64,000 bases of DNA from assembly GCA_905221615.1 (NCBI GenBank), contig CAJNDT010005999.1:62001-126000 (forward strand), given 5' to 3'. A program made the translations under genes and the position numbers. The notes under the pieces are model-generated. The model ran no database searches. It was not told the DNA's origin and worked only from the letters and a program-made list of their open reading frames with translations. This stretch comes from Symbiodinium sp. CCMP2592. Its lineage: Eukaryota; Sar; Dinophyceae; Suessiales; Symbiodiniaceae. Of this stretch, positions 43,383 to 54,140 are shown one piece after another (within the stretch, counting starts at the first letter, position 1; each line of letters starts with the position of its first letter).

Positions 43383-43727
43383 TCAACCAGCTTTGCCCGC
43401 TTGCGATACACTACGATCCTCAAAAACTGCAGTGCCTATGCAGAAGCAATGCACCAGTTTCAGTAGATCCGACGAGATGGTTCTTGGACCCGGCAGGAAG
43501 CTAGCTCGCTGCGAGAGGAACAGGTCGGGAAGGGACCGCAGTCGGGTGAGCAGTTGAAAATAGAAACGGTCTGGCCAAACCTGGTGCAGTGCCCACCCAT
43601 CTGTCTGAGGGGGGGCGCAGGTCGGCCTTCTTGAGCATGGAGCCAAGCTGACCAACAGAAGGATGTGGTCGTCATTCTCGCCACAAGCTAGCAGTCTTGC
43701 AGGATTGACACCTATGTTGAGGGGCAA
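43383..43727 (-). CDS. unknown exon candidate
   Basis: The minus frame reads HQVWPDRFYFQLLTRLRSLP then SQRASFLPGPRTISSDLLKL. The composition is coding-like. No family is recognised. Confidence 0.3.
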   Translation of the reverse strand: MPLNIGVNPARLLACGENDDHILLLVSLAPCSRRPTCAPPQTDGWALHQVWPDRFYFQLLTRLRSLPDLFLSQRASFLPGPRTISSDLLKLVHCFCIGTAVFEDRSVSQAGKAG

Positions 43728-44091
43728 TGTAGGCGGATGCAGAAACCCTGTATGAAAGATGCTGTCGATGATACCACGAATCTAAGGTTAGATGCGCTGC
43801 AGATTGAAATAAAGTGTCAATGCTTGAGCACTCCTCGGGGGGGGAAGCGGCTGAGCCGAGACGTTGACGTGCTGCTCTCGTGCATGCAAACAGCGAGTGG
43901 CGCAACAAAGCTCAGAATTTGCTAGCCAGCACGGCCTCATTTGCGTGTCTATGCGAGGTCACACTTTGGTGGGTTCACAAGTGGGGCACTGCAATCTGCT
44001 CTTGCAGAGCTGTTGGGATCTCTAGTCTATAGAGGGTAGGGCATGAACACAACTTCACCAGAGCAGGAAAATCATGAAACGGTACATCATT

Positions 44092-45160
44092 CTACGATTC
44101 TTCACTCTCTCTGTACAAGGCGGGCAACACAGGACCCCTCGGCGTGGAATGTGGGGTTTTGCCTTGAAATGGCCCTGTTTTGCAAGAGAGGCCCTCCAGT
44201 CTGTCCACGTCACTCAGCAAGGACCAGTCCGACGGAGTGTCTGGACGCCGAGCTCGGGCCGACGGACCCACCTGTGCCAGCTCCAGGACAAGCCGCTCGT
44301 ACTCCTTGCGAACGGCCTCCTGCGCAGCCTGGCCCACGGAGTGTTTGTGCTTGGCCTCCAGATCTTCAACTCGGTTGCTGAGTTCCTGCGTTGCCGACAG
44401 GGATGCGGCCTTGCAAAGCTGCCTTTGCAGCTCGGCGAACTGTGTTTGAAAGCTGCGGATGAGGTTTCCGTGCGAAGCCACGTCGCGGGAAAGCTGATGC
44501 TCGGTAGCTTCCAGGTGGCAGCGGGTCGCAAGGATGCGAGCTTCCTGCTCCTGGCAATCTGAATTCCCTACAAAGATCCCATGCCAAATCCACCCTGCCA
44601 TGGTATTGCCAAAGGGCCTTACGTCGCTACGTACAAGACTGGACGTGACTCTCCTCGAGACGTCGGGCGATGTTTCCGGGTTGAAGGCCGTCGAAGCGCT
44701 GCGCCAGTCGTTCCAAAGCCCGGCTCAACTCTTCCACGCGGTTCTCGAGGCCGTCTAGCCTGGAATGCCGAACTCAAGAAGTGAGAAGGGAGTCTGCTCA
44801 GCTCTCTTCGAGACCCTGCTAAAAACTGGTAAAGCGTATACCGACACGAAAGCCACGGCGCCGGCCGACCATCTCGTTGAAGACCTCGGGCCAGGAAGCC
44901 TCCCCTCGCCAAGCGGATCCGTTGCTCTTCGTCGGCCGAACCGCGAAGCCGCCCGCCGCGGAGGCTCCGCCCGGGCCCGGGCTCGGCACGGGGACGGAGC
45001 TCGAGCCTTTGGAGCTCACGGCGGCATTCTGCCAGCTTTCGATGATGTTGGCGACGTGGCCGGCTTTGGTTGGGCTGGAATTACCTTGAGGCGCCGGATC
45101 CGCATATGAAACATCGGCACGTGCCACAGGGACCTGTCCATGTCCATCGATGACCTCCAT
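44092..45160 (-). CDS. coiled-coil protein, three or more exons
   Basis: The start is ATG 45160 (MEVIDGHGQVPVARADVSYA). Exon 1 continues through a Ser/Pro/Gly-rich segment to WPEVFNEMVGRRR. A second exon near 44765-44640 reads RLDGLENRVEELSRALERLA then QRFDGLQPGNIARRLEES. A third from about 44545 reads EQEARILATRCHLEATEHQL, FQTQFAELQRQLCKAASLSA, LSNRVEDLEAKHKHSVGQAA and VRKEYERLVLELAQVG, ending at a stop at 44092. The heptad pattern across the second and third exons is clear. The product would be a coiled-coil scaffold, perhaps cytoskeletal. No named family can be assigned. This is the best supported of the unnamed genes. Confidence 0.65.
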
Positions 45161-46069
45161 CGCTGCAGGGGGATTGAGCACAAATGGCAATCTGGAAACA
45201 GCAGCCTGCATACGTACTACGGTCTGACAGTGCAATGCAAACACGCGTGCGCGAACACGCCCTTGGACTGCGGAGGGCACTGCTTCCAGTGCTTCATGTT
45301 GCTGAAGACTTGCGCCGGTGGCAGCCTTGGCCACTTCACGGCGCGGGACAGCACCCGCGAGCATGCAAATTTTTTTATCCATGCTCAGGGGACTGTGGGC
45401 TCGTCTTCTCGTTCTGCATTCAGCTTCTTTTTCTTCTTCGTCTCTGTCTTTCTGTGCATGCCTCCAGGAACTTGAAAAACCTTCATGCCTATACTACATC
45501 ATTCCTGAACCTTTACATCCCCACGCACGAGGCGAAGTGTCCTGTCGCGTATCATCTTCTTCGCCTTACAGGTCTAGAGATCTTCCGATCCTCCCTCTCC
45601 CCTTTCCCCCTGACTCTTGGTCAAACCTCGACGTGAAACTTCTGAGAGGTGTCACGAGCTGGGACTCAAGCTTGGCGAGTCTCAGAAAAAGGGCGAGATT
45701 GGGGAGGTTGAAAGTTTCTGAATTTGGGAGAATAAAGAGCTTGAAAGGTTGCTGAAGAGTGAGCCCCTTAAGCCAGCCCGTTTTCGAGTTTGAAAACAGG
45801 GGCAAGTTTGGAGTTTCAATGTTCGACAGGGAAAGCTGGAAAGTAGGGAGGGAGGACGCTGGTGCGTGTGGCTCTAGCATCAGGAGCCCGAGATTGAAAG
45901 ATTGAAAGTCCGAATGATTCTCCCAGGTTGAAAGGACTGAGTTCGTCAAGCTTCGAACAACCTAAAACGCTCAACAACATCCTGCTTGAAGTACGATTGA
46001 ATACCTCAACTCCAATGAAGTGGCAAGCTTGAGTCGTGGGATCAGCTGCCCAGATATGGGATCAATTCG

Positions 46070-46640
46070 CCGAGGCCCGATGAGCGGGAGGGTTAAGAAA
46101 TGGATAAATGTGTGACGAACTGCCATCGCCTAATTGGGGAATGGGATTAAGATGTGAGATCAACTGCTCTCGTCGAAGAGCGCCATCGTCCAGCAAGGGT
46201 CGGGCATGAGATATGAGCTTGATCACACATCGCCCAATGTGGGGGGGGGGGGGGGCGGGTTTATAAGTTTTAGGATCAACCACGATGCTTGATGCGAGGG
46301 CGCGGTTTAACATATTATGGAAAGATATGGTATCAAACGCCTTTGCCTAAAAGATATGGGATCAGTTTCCATCGCCAATAGACGGGACGGGTTTGAGACA
46401 TGGAAAAAATACGAGACCATCGCTCGATGGGGGAAGAGAGCAAACGCACTCGCCTACTGCGGGTAGATCAACCTCGCCTCATGACGGGGCGGGCTATGCG
46501 AAATGAATTCGACCACCACCGCCCTCTGAGTGGGTTCACGATGAGATCAAGCTCCAACGTCGAACGAGGGGTCGGGCGTAAAACATGAGCTTAACCGCCA
46601 TCGCCTACTGAGGGGGCGAGTTTAAGATATGGGACCAGCT
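46070..46640. repeat. degenerate minisatellite, about 46-58 bp unit
   Basis: Roughly ten diverged copies share the pieces CCATCGCC, a G-rich GGGGCGGG run and TTTAAGATATGGGATCAA, for example near 46123, 46181, 46227, 46367, 46416 and 46592. A G18 run lies at about 46240-46257. Confidence 0.7.
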
Positions 46641-46834
46641 GCGGCCTTTCAACCTTTGAATTTATGGTGCCTCCGAACTATGTACGCAAACTCTTCAAAC
46701 TCGGCACTGGGCAAACCATCGGCTTTAGAGTCTGAACTGGTCCATCCTGCTGTTCATGGCTTCGTTATAGGATGTGGTCGAGAAAACAAACTACCGAATG
46801 CAGCCCCGCAGCAAACTCTATACCGCCGTAAACA

Positions 46835-46990
46835 TTAAACGCTCAACCCCAAACCCAAAAACCCAGACTATATACTGTATACCCAAAACACAAACCCTAA
46901 ACTTCGAAATTCAATAGCTTGAATCCCAAAAACTCAAGACCCTAAACCCCAAAACACTAAATCGTAAACACTAAACCCCAACCTCCCAGA
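46835..46990. repeat. degenerate telomere-like CCCTAAA tract
   Basis: Repeated CCCTAAAC, CCCAAAAC and ACCCCAAAC pieces with substitutions, in the C-rich orientation on the plus strand. Confidence 0.75.
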
Positions 46991-47809
46991 CTTGCGCCCC
47001 TGCACGGACATCCACAAAGACTTCACGTCTGTTAGCTTCTACACAAGGACCTGGTGCAAGCCGAGCGTGAGTACCACCTAATGCAGAGCCGTTCAAACTT
47101 TCAATCTGTCAAGCTTTCGATATTTCAACATTTCGGAACCTTAAACTTTCTAACTCGGCGAACAACTGAGCCTTCGAAATCGACGCGATTGGAACGTTCC
47201 AACGTTTCCAACATCCAAAGCATCGAAGTCTTAAACTTTCATGTTTTCATGGCGTTCAAGCTCGAGCCTCTCAAGGCTTGCACCTTTCGAGCTGTCTGCC
47301 GTTCTTTCTGTTCCCCTCTTCCAGAGCTGCGTTGTGCCTCCTTCGTCCAAGCCCTTTCGTTCAGCTGGAAAGCTATTGAAAATTCACAAACACCGGCTCT
47401 TCATGCTCGGGCTTGGCGAAACGATACGACCAGTACATTGAATCGGACCATTGCTCCTTGTGTTTGGCCCCCCGTGGCCGGTCTCTACAATTACTTTCTG
47501 ATCCCTTGGACGTGAAACGAGGGGGTGTTGCAACCACGCCAAGACATGCAAAACCACACCACGACAAAGAATTTGCCTGGCAAGGACAGCCTATTTCGCC
47601 TGACAGGACCTGCTTCTGTCGCACAGTTTTTTGTTTCCCCGGCGGCAATCCGCAAAGCATGGCGATTGCCAGTGTCCGTTTAAGGTCCAGGATGTGGCTT
47701 TCTGCAGTCATTGAAGGTGTTTTACTCCAAGCTTCAGTACGAACCACATCCCCAACCTTAAATTGCACCTTCGGACTGTGTTTCACTGCCCAACGGCACA
47801 AATGAGACT

Positions 47810-48594
47810 CTAGCAGGCTCGCCCCCTTCGCTCTGCCAGAATCGACTGCATCACACGGAACTCGTTGTTTTGGTTGTGTTTCTGCATCGCCCCTGCTCGG
47901 AGCTCAGCGGCCAGCCTCAAGTCTTGCAGTGTCGTCGTTGAACGCTTTGCGTGCTGGCTGAATCGATGCGAATCGGAGAACATGCCTTGCAAGAAGTCCT
48001 CGCACATGTGGTGCGCGTGGCGGATCGTCTTCTTTTGGAACTGCGGCATCGTAAGAGCAAGACTTTCTTTCTTGCACGGTCGCCATCGTCACCTCTTGCC
48101 ATGCTCTTCTTCCTCCAAAGCCAAAGCCTCCGCTGCGCAGGTGACATCTTGCTCGAATCACTTGCTCTGCGAGGTCCTTGAATTGTCGCTCGAAAGCCGC
48201 GGCATAATCAAGTATACCTGACGGCACTCGGCACCTCGCAGGCTTCGCTCCAGAGTGAATTGCTTCTGCTGACGTTGTCCAGCAACTCGCTTGCTACCTC
48301 GCATCTGTGGCGCCAACTCTTCATGCCGGCCCTCTGTTGCGGAAATTCTCTTGTCGAGAGGTGATGTTTGTTGCAACATCATCTCGTCTTCCTCGGCTTC
48401 TTGGGGCCTCACAAGGCTCCTGGCACGGGAACAGATAGTGACACTGCGTGCTGGTCTGTAGTTTGTGTGCCCGAGAAGGGTGTCCTCGGCGTTCTTTGTC
48501 TTTCTCTTTGGTTGCCCTTGGCCTTCGGCGTTGATTTCGTAGTGTCGTGGTGTGGAACGAGTGTTTTTCTTATTCCACGACAATCTGCCGACAC
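47810..48594 (-). CDS. histone-fold protein with H3-like C-terminal half
   Basis: The last exon (48040-47810, after an acceptor GCCGCAG) reads FQKKTIRHAHHMCEDFLQGM then FSDSHRFSQHAKRSTTTLQD and LRLAAELRAG. Against histone H3 it lines up without gaps from the FQ before helix 2 through the CE..L.G.F.D helix, HAKR.T and D..LA..LR. HAKR is also found in H4 and in CENP-S, so a CENP-S/MHF1-like identity is the main alternative. The upstream minus DNA encodes AFERQFKDLAEQ, comparable to the FQRLVREIAQ segment of H3. Further upstream are very basic segments (KSTPKAKGNQRERQRTPRT; SKRVAGQRQQKQF) that could be a histone-like tail. The frames need small introns to join, and I could not fix them. The C-terminal extension is longer than in H3. 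Confidence 0.45.
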
Positions 48595-49060
48595 GAATGC
48601 GTTCTCGGCAAACCCCTCCGAAGCAGTCTTCGCAGGCTTCCCTGTTTAGACCGTGAAATGAAGCTCCTTTTGGCTTATTCCGGCATTAAGCGCGAAGGAC
48701 CCACATTTCGACCGGTTGAGATCCAGCAAGATAAGAAAACCCTCCCAAGGCAGTAGTCATGGCAAGCAGCACAAAAGCAAAGAAAGCGAAATTCAGCCGA
48801 TTCGCCCCGTCAGAACCGTGGAATGCAGCTCCTTTGGCTTATTCCGGTATTAAGCGCAAAGGAACCATATTTCTACCGTTTGACATCCAGCAGAATAAGA
48901 AAACCCTCCCGAAGCCGTCTTCGCAGACTTGCCATCCAAAGCAAAAGCAGAGAGACGGGCATTCAGGCGATTCGCCCCGTCACAGTAAGATGCAGCTCCT
49001 TTGGTTAGATCCCGGTATTTAAAAGCAAAGGAAACACGAATCTGTCCTCGGCAGAACTCA
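48595..49060. repeat. direct repeats of about 165 bp, three copies
   Basis: GCTCCTTTTGGCTTATTCC (48663), GCTCCTTTGGCTTATTCCGG (48828) and a weaker copy at 48995 are spaced 165 and 167 bp. The flanking text (GATAAGAAAACCCTCCC, TCTTCGCAGACTTGCC) repeats with them. Confidence 0.75.
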
Positions 49061-49432
49061 TGTTAGCTTGACGCTGTATACAGAAAGCTTGTCTATGTAC
49101 ATCAAGGGCTTGTCATGGTGACACCACCTTGTACCCCTGTATGCCTCTGTGCGGCGTTTCTGTCGGTCTACAACCACTGCCGTTGCTCTCGTAGGGAAAT
49201 GTAGGGAACCTTACATTACCTCCGTCCAGCCTTTTGCCGAAAAAGGTGAAACCCGCATCAGGCTAGTCCTTTCCAACTTCTGGCCGGTGATGGCCGGTGC
49301 GGTGTCTTTCGCTCTGGCTCAGGTTCTCGATGGCTGGAAGCTGCGAACAAAACACTGAACCAAACCTCAAGCCTCGTGCCTGATGCTCCGCGCTGCACCA
49401 TCTCGTGCGTGCGCGTGTAGGCTCATTGACTC

Positions 49433-50365
49433 ATGGTCGCCAACGACAATAGCACCACACTACCGGCTACCCTTTTACTGTTCTTCCACGGCCGGGGCTG
49501 CAGATGCACTCTGAAATACTTTGAAAATCAGAGTGTGTCTAGTCTGCACGTCCCATTGCTTGGTGTCAGTCTCTCCCTCCCTCTCAGCCTCTCGCTTCCT
49601 CGAAGAACGGACGCCACAACCGAGCTACCGAGAGATCACACCGACTGTGTCTTAGCTTCGCGCGGTCCGATCGCTCCGGGTGTCGATGCCGCACTCGAAA
49701 CCCCGGGCTCTGCTGTGAGCAGCGACAGTGACAGTGCCCTGCGCAGTGCGCAGCCAGAACCACTGAGGAGCGCGATCCATACAGCGGCGGGGAGCTGACG
49801 GAACTGTCGTCTTCGGGGAAGCTGGAGCCGCTGCGGAGAGGAAGACCTCGCCGCAAAGCCGGCCCCAACGTCTTACGAAGGCAATCTGCTGCCGGAGGCC
49901 TGCTGCGCGCTTTGCTCCCTGTAGAAAAGAAGAACGTCATTCCTCGCTTGCAGCAAGGCCGGCCACTGCTGCGGTCAAGGCGCCCGTATGCCTCATCGAC
50001 CTGGTTTGCTCGGCCTGAACGGAAGACGGAAGGCGTGGAACGCGTGAGCCAAGGCTTCTCAGGAGCGGACTTTGCCCTTGTTGCCTTGGTGCTTGGACTG
50101 GGCACGTTTCCTTGGCTCAGCAGCGGATGCCACAACATCGGTATTGCAGCAGTTTTCAGCAGAGCCGCACGAACTCGTCTTCCAAGTCCTGGAGCCGCTG
50201 TCCGGATATTCACTGCAAAGCACGGCTGAAGCACAGGACACGAGTTTCCCTAGTGTTGCCCGCTTCTCCTTGGCAATCTGCCCGGTCACCGGCTGCGACG
50301 AAACCTCAGGACTCTCGGATCAAACTTCCGAGGCTCACCGTCACAAGGTCTCTCGGGGTGGGTAG
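49433..50365 (+). CDS. possible plus-strand gene, unknown
   Basis: Three overlapping plus-strand frames look coding-like: LETPGSAVSSDSDSALRSAQ (49.7 kb), PVEKKNVIPRLQQGRPLLRS and ERVSQGFSGADFALVALVLG (49.9-50.1 kb), and FSAEPHELVFQVLEPLSGYS (50.15-50.2 kb). A minus-strand frame (49584-50234) is open over the same bases but is Ser/Arg-rich. If real, this would be the only plus-strand gene in the window. Strand is uncertain. Confidence 0.3.
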
Positions 50366-51529
50366 AAGCTGGCCAGCCACGCTGTGATCTGCAACCCTGT
50401 TAACTTATACTTGCAGGCTGGAGCCATGAACCTGCCTGCACCCATCAACCTAGGATGAAGTAGCAGTCGCTGGGGGCTCCGCTGCATCAATGAAGATCCA
50501 AACCAGCCAGTCGCAGGGAGCCTGGCAAGGACAAGCTCCTTTTGTCCCCCTCTGAATCTGCAGCGACGGACCCGACGGACCTGGTCATGAAAGGCCAAGA
50601 GGAACTCGGCGAGCTTCGGGAGCCTGGCCAGGCTACGAAGGTGCGGAAAAATGAGGGGCTCTGACCAATCTGCTGGCACCTGGAGGACCTGAAAGTCTTC
50701 CCGATGAAGCCCAGCTTCGAGAAGGCGATCATCACCCACTCGTTGCCGGCCGCCTTCCTGCAAAAGCCACGGCAGCAGAGCGCAGCAGAGCGCAGAGCGC
50801 AGCGCATCCGCCACTCTGCATTCGGTGGCTCAGGCTTGGGCTCTCTCATGTACCGACGTACTGTTGGCAAGAAGCTCGGAACAACCTGGCAAGTGCTGCC
50901 GTTCCTGTGTTCGTGCGCGAAGGGGAGTGATCATTTGTCCCGATGGCCTGGACGTCGTCTTCGAGCTGCATGTAGTACTCTGACAGGCCGGCTGCATACC
51001 TCAAGAAGCCCCCCTGAGCAGTTCAGCTGCTCATCCCCCCTTCTTGACTTCTTGCGCAAGGGCACCACATCAAGTAAGCGTAGTCCATGTTCTGCTTGGC
51101 TCTCCTCTGCTGCGCAACAATCGCAAAAGGCTCACATCTCACGAACTCTTGAAAGATCTCGGCGAGGCACCACCACTGCCTATGCGGAGGATCACCGAAC
51201 TTTGTGCTCTTCTGGACCTGCCAGATTCCAGTCCATTCGTCTCTCGAGGAGGGTCTGAGTTCTGATGATTTCCGGTCGGATCCTAAGCATTCCGGGGGGG
51301 GGGGTCGCGTGGCGTGGAAGCGAGCCTCCTCCTTCGAGGGGTAGAGCTTCTCTGGGGCGTGGATCACGTGTAAACGATTCGCCTGGCAGTGAAGCCGCGT
51401 GCACGCAGGAGCGGATCGCTTCGCCTTCGGGCTCAAGTGGGGCCTGGCCTGCACCTCGTCGTCGAAGCCCGAGCGGAGCCAATCGTGAGATTTGCTGACC
51501 TTGTGACGGAAGGTGCAAACGGCGAGCAA
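50341..51529 (-). CDS. unknown protein exons
   Basis: The minus strand reads GDPPHRQWWCLAEIFQEFVR then CEPFAIVAQQRRAKQNMDYA (51.2-51.08 kb) and, further on, DDRLLEAGLHREDFQVLQVP, LRSLARLPKLAEFLLAFHDQ and QKELVLARLPATGWFGSSLM, ending at a stop at 50341. These are coding-like and could be exons of one gene. A second minus frame over 50487-50870 competes with the last stretch. No domain family is recognised. Confidence 0.4.
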
Positions 51530-53189
51530 CTCCTGTGAACTGCAAGCTCACTCGAATGACATCAACTTCATCATGCATCCATCTTATCTACCTTCTGGGC
51601 GACGCCACCCAAGTTTCATCGAAGTCTGCGAGGTGGACAACGATACCTGCAAAGCCACGTAGCGGCAGCCCTCCGCCTGATTTCGCTCTGCGCAGCAGCT
51701 CCGAACCCAACCTGTGTCCGTCGCGGCCCCCATGGCATCAAAAAGGTGAGACAAAGTGAGACCCAGGTATTCCTCGGATTGAAAACGGAACGGCTCATGC
51801 AAGGCCTACCAGCGCGAAGACACCCTCAAAACAAATCTTGTGTGGCCCCAACTTCGCTCCGTCATCTGTTACAAGTTCTTCTCCGATGATGTTCAACGAC
51901 ATCCACGGACTTCTCTGCGCATGTCTAAGGGTTTCACTGTGCCGCTTCGAAAGATCCTTTCGGGACTAACGGGGAACAGAAAAGTCGAGGGGCAGCCTTC
52001 CTCTGCACCGAGGATACACCGATGAAGAGCCATCGTGGTGTCTGACGGGCGCGCTGCTCCAGGTCCTCGGGAATGCAGGAGCCTTTCTTTTCCCTCTTTA
52101 GGCGGCGAGGTGCGCAGACGGATGCGGGCAGAGTCCTTGTCAGGAAGCAGGCGGAGGGAACTGCGGTCCAGGCTGTGCAGGCAAGACCAGGCCTGTCAAG
52201 AAAACGACTTCAAGAGCGCACACGACTCGAAACTCGACAGGTGTCGTCGGGCTTTCGGTCCTAGCAGTCCCAGTCCTAGCACTACTGCGTGATCTTTTCT
52301 CCGGGCCTCGAGAACCGGGCCTTCGCCGAGCTGCTTCAGTCGCCGTGGTCCTTCCTAGTCAAAGGCTTCTGACGCTCAGAAGCTCCCGGAGAAAAATACG
52401 GCCTGGTATAACTGGTCGGACAAATTGCATCCGTGCCAATGCAGGAGGGGTGACAAGAGGACCTCAACACATCAAGCTCAAGTGAAGCAGTTCACGATCC
52501 GGGTGCACAGCGCACAACGAGAAGCGTTTTGACAAGCTGCAATGCAAAAGTTCAAAACGATGATCGCCAGCGCGGCGAGAGCGAATGGGAGGACGAGGTC
52601 GCATTGCACAGTGCCCGTTGCATGGGCTGCCTCGGCTTAGGGTTGCGAGTAGATGGGGTGGATGCACATACGCGGACGTGAGTGACGCCGGTAGTTGAAA
52701 CCTGTTGAAGCCGGCTTGCTGCAAGGCGGTGACGGCCGTGCATTTATCCACTCCATCCCCGTTGGTAGCTACACGACACCTGCGTAAGCTAGCAAAACCT
52801 GTGCCACAGCTGGGATTTCAACAGCAATCAGCGGTAGCGAGACTGGAATACACAACCTGTGACAATGCACACGAAAGACGCCCGTTTAAAACCCTCTGAG
52901 CCAGGCAAGTTGAGGAAAGCATAAGTTGGAACAGAGACGCGAACTAAGACAGACGATTCTTGTCACATCTGCGAGGCTGGCAGAAGCAACGCCTGTTTTT
53001 TTACCCGGCATTCTTTGATGGGTCGGCATTTGGGCGGATGGCCTGCGCAAGTTCACAGCATGACAGTGGACTAAGGCTGAGTCCTCAAGTACTGCCATAA
53101 CAAACGAGGACGGGCTTATGAAGCTCTCAAAGCACACCAGCAGACCCTCAAACACCGAAGCACGCACGCTGACACGCAAGCTTCCCTGT
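51530..53189. other. spacer, no recognised gene
   Basis: Short open frames on both strands without family signatures. A G11 run lies near 51.29 kb. Confidence 0.35.
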
Positions 53190-53349
53190 GCTGTAGGAGA
53201 GAGGGACAGAGAGAAGGACAGAGAGTGGGAAAGAGAGAGGGACAGAGAGACAGAGAGACAGAGAGACAGAGAGACAGAGAGACAGAGAGACAGAGAGACA
53301 GAGAGAGACGGAGATGGAGAGAGGGGAAAGGGGAGAGGAAGAGGAAGAC

Positions 53350-53388
<39 letters not shown>

Positions 53389-54040
53389 CGGAGAGAGAGA
53401 GAGGAGAGAGAGCGAGCAGGGAAGGGGAGAGCGAGGGGGAGAGGGAGAGGGAGAGGGAGAGGGGAGGGAGAGGGAGAGGAGAGGGAGAGAGGGAGAGGGA
53501 GAGGGAGAGGGAGAGGGAGAGGGAGGAGGGAGAGGGGAGAGGGAGAGAGGGGAGAGGGGGAGAGGGGGGAGAGGGGGGAGAGGGGGAGAGAGGGGGAGAG
53601 GGGGAGAGGGGGAGAGGGGGAGAGGGGGAGGGGAGAGGGGAGAGGGGAAGAGGGGGAGAGGGGGAGAGGGGGAGAGAGGGGGAGAGGGGGAGAGGGGGAG
53701 GGGGAGAGGGGGAGGGGGGAGAGGGGGAGAGAGGGAGAGGAGGAGAGAGGGAGAGAGGGAGAGGGGAGGAGAGAGGGGAGAGGGAGGGAGAGAGGGGAGA
53801 GGGAGAGAGGGAGAGGGAGGGAGAGAGGGAGAGGGGAGGGAGAGGGAGGGGAGGGAGGAGAGGGAGGGAGAGGGAGGGAGAGGGAGGAGAGGGAGGGAGA
53901 GGGAGGGAGAGGGAGGGAGAGGGGGAGAGGGAGGGAGGAGAGGGAGGGAGAGGGAGGGGAGAGGGAGGGGAGAGGGAGGGAGAGGGAGGGGAGAGGGAGG
54001 GAGAGGGAGGGAGAGGGAGGGAGAGGGGGGAGAGGGAGGC
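53190..54040. repeat. 850-bp polypurine GAGAGG/GGGAGA block
   Basis: The plus strand is almost pure A/G from about 53190 to 54040: first GACAGA repeats, then GAGA, then GGGAGAGG and GGGAGGGA units. Frames of 300-400 codons rich in Arg, Glu and Gly (plus strand) or Pro, Ser and Leu (minus strand) are a consequence and not genes. It lies 100 bp beyond the stop codon of the PPR gene. Confidence 0.95.
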
Positions 54041-54140
54041 AAGGACGCCGCCGCTGTAGTCTCGACTACCGCCTCAAAGCCAAAGATGGGCACATTTCTG
54101 CTGCATGCAGTTTCAAACATCTATGCATACTTCGAGACCG

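Larger units (their letters stand above)
45161..47809. other. repeat-rich intergenic region
   Basis: It holds TTGAAAG-rich DNA at about 45.7-45.96 kb, a degenerate minisatellite (46.07-46.64 kb), telomere-like CCCTAAA/AACCCC DNA (46.83-47.0 kb) and CTTTCAA-rich DNA (47.09-47.27 kb). A plus frame 47413-47805 and its minus counterpart are open but unrecognised. Confidence 0.5.
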
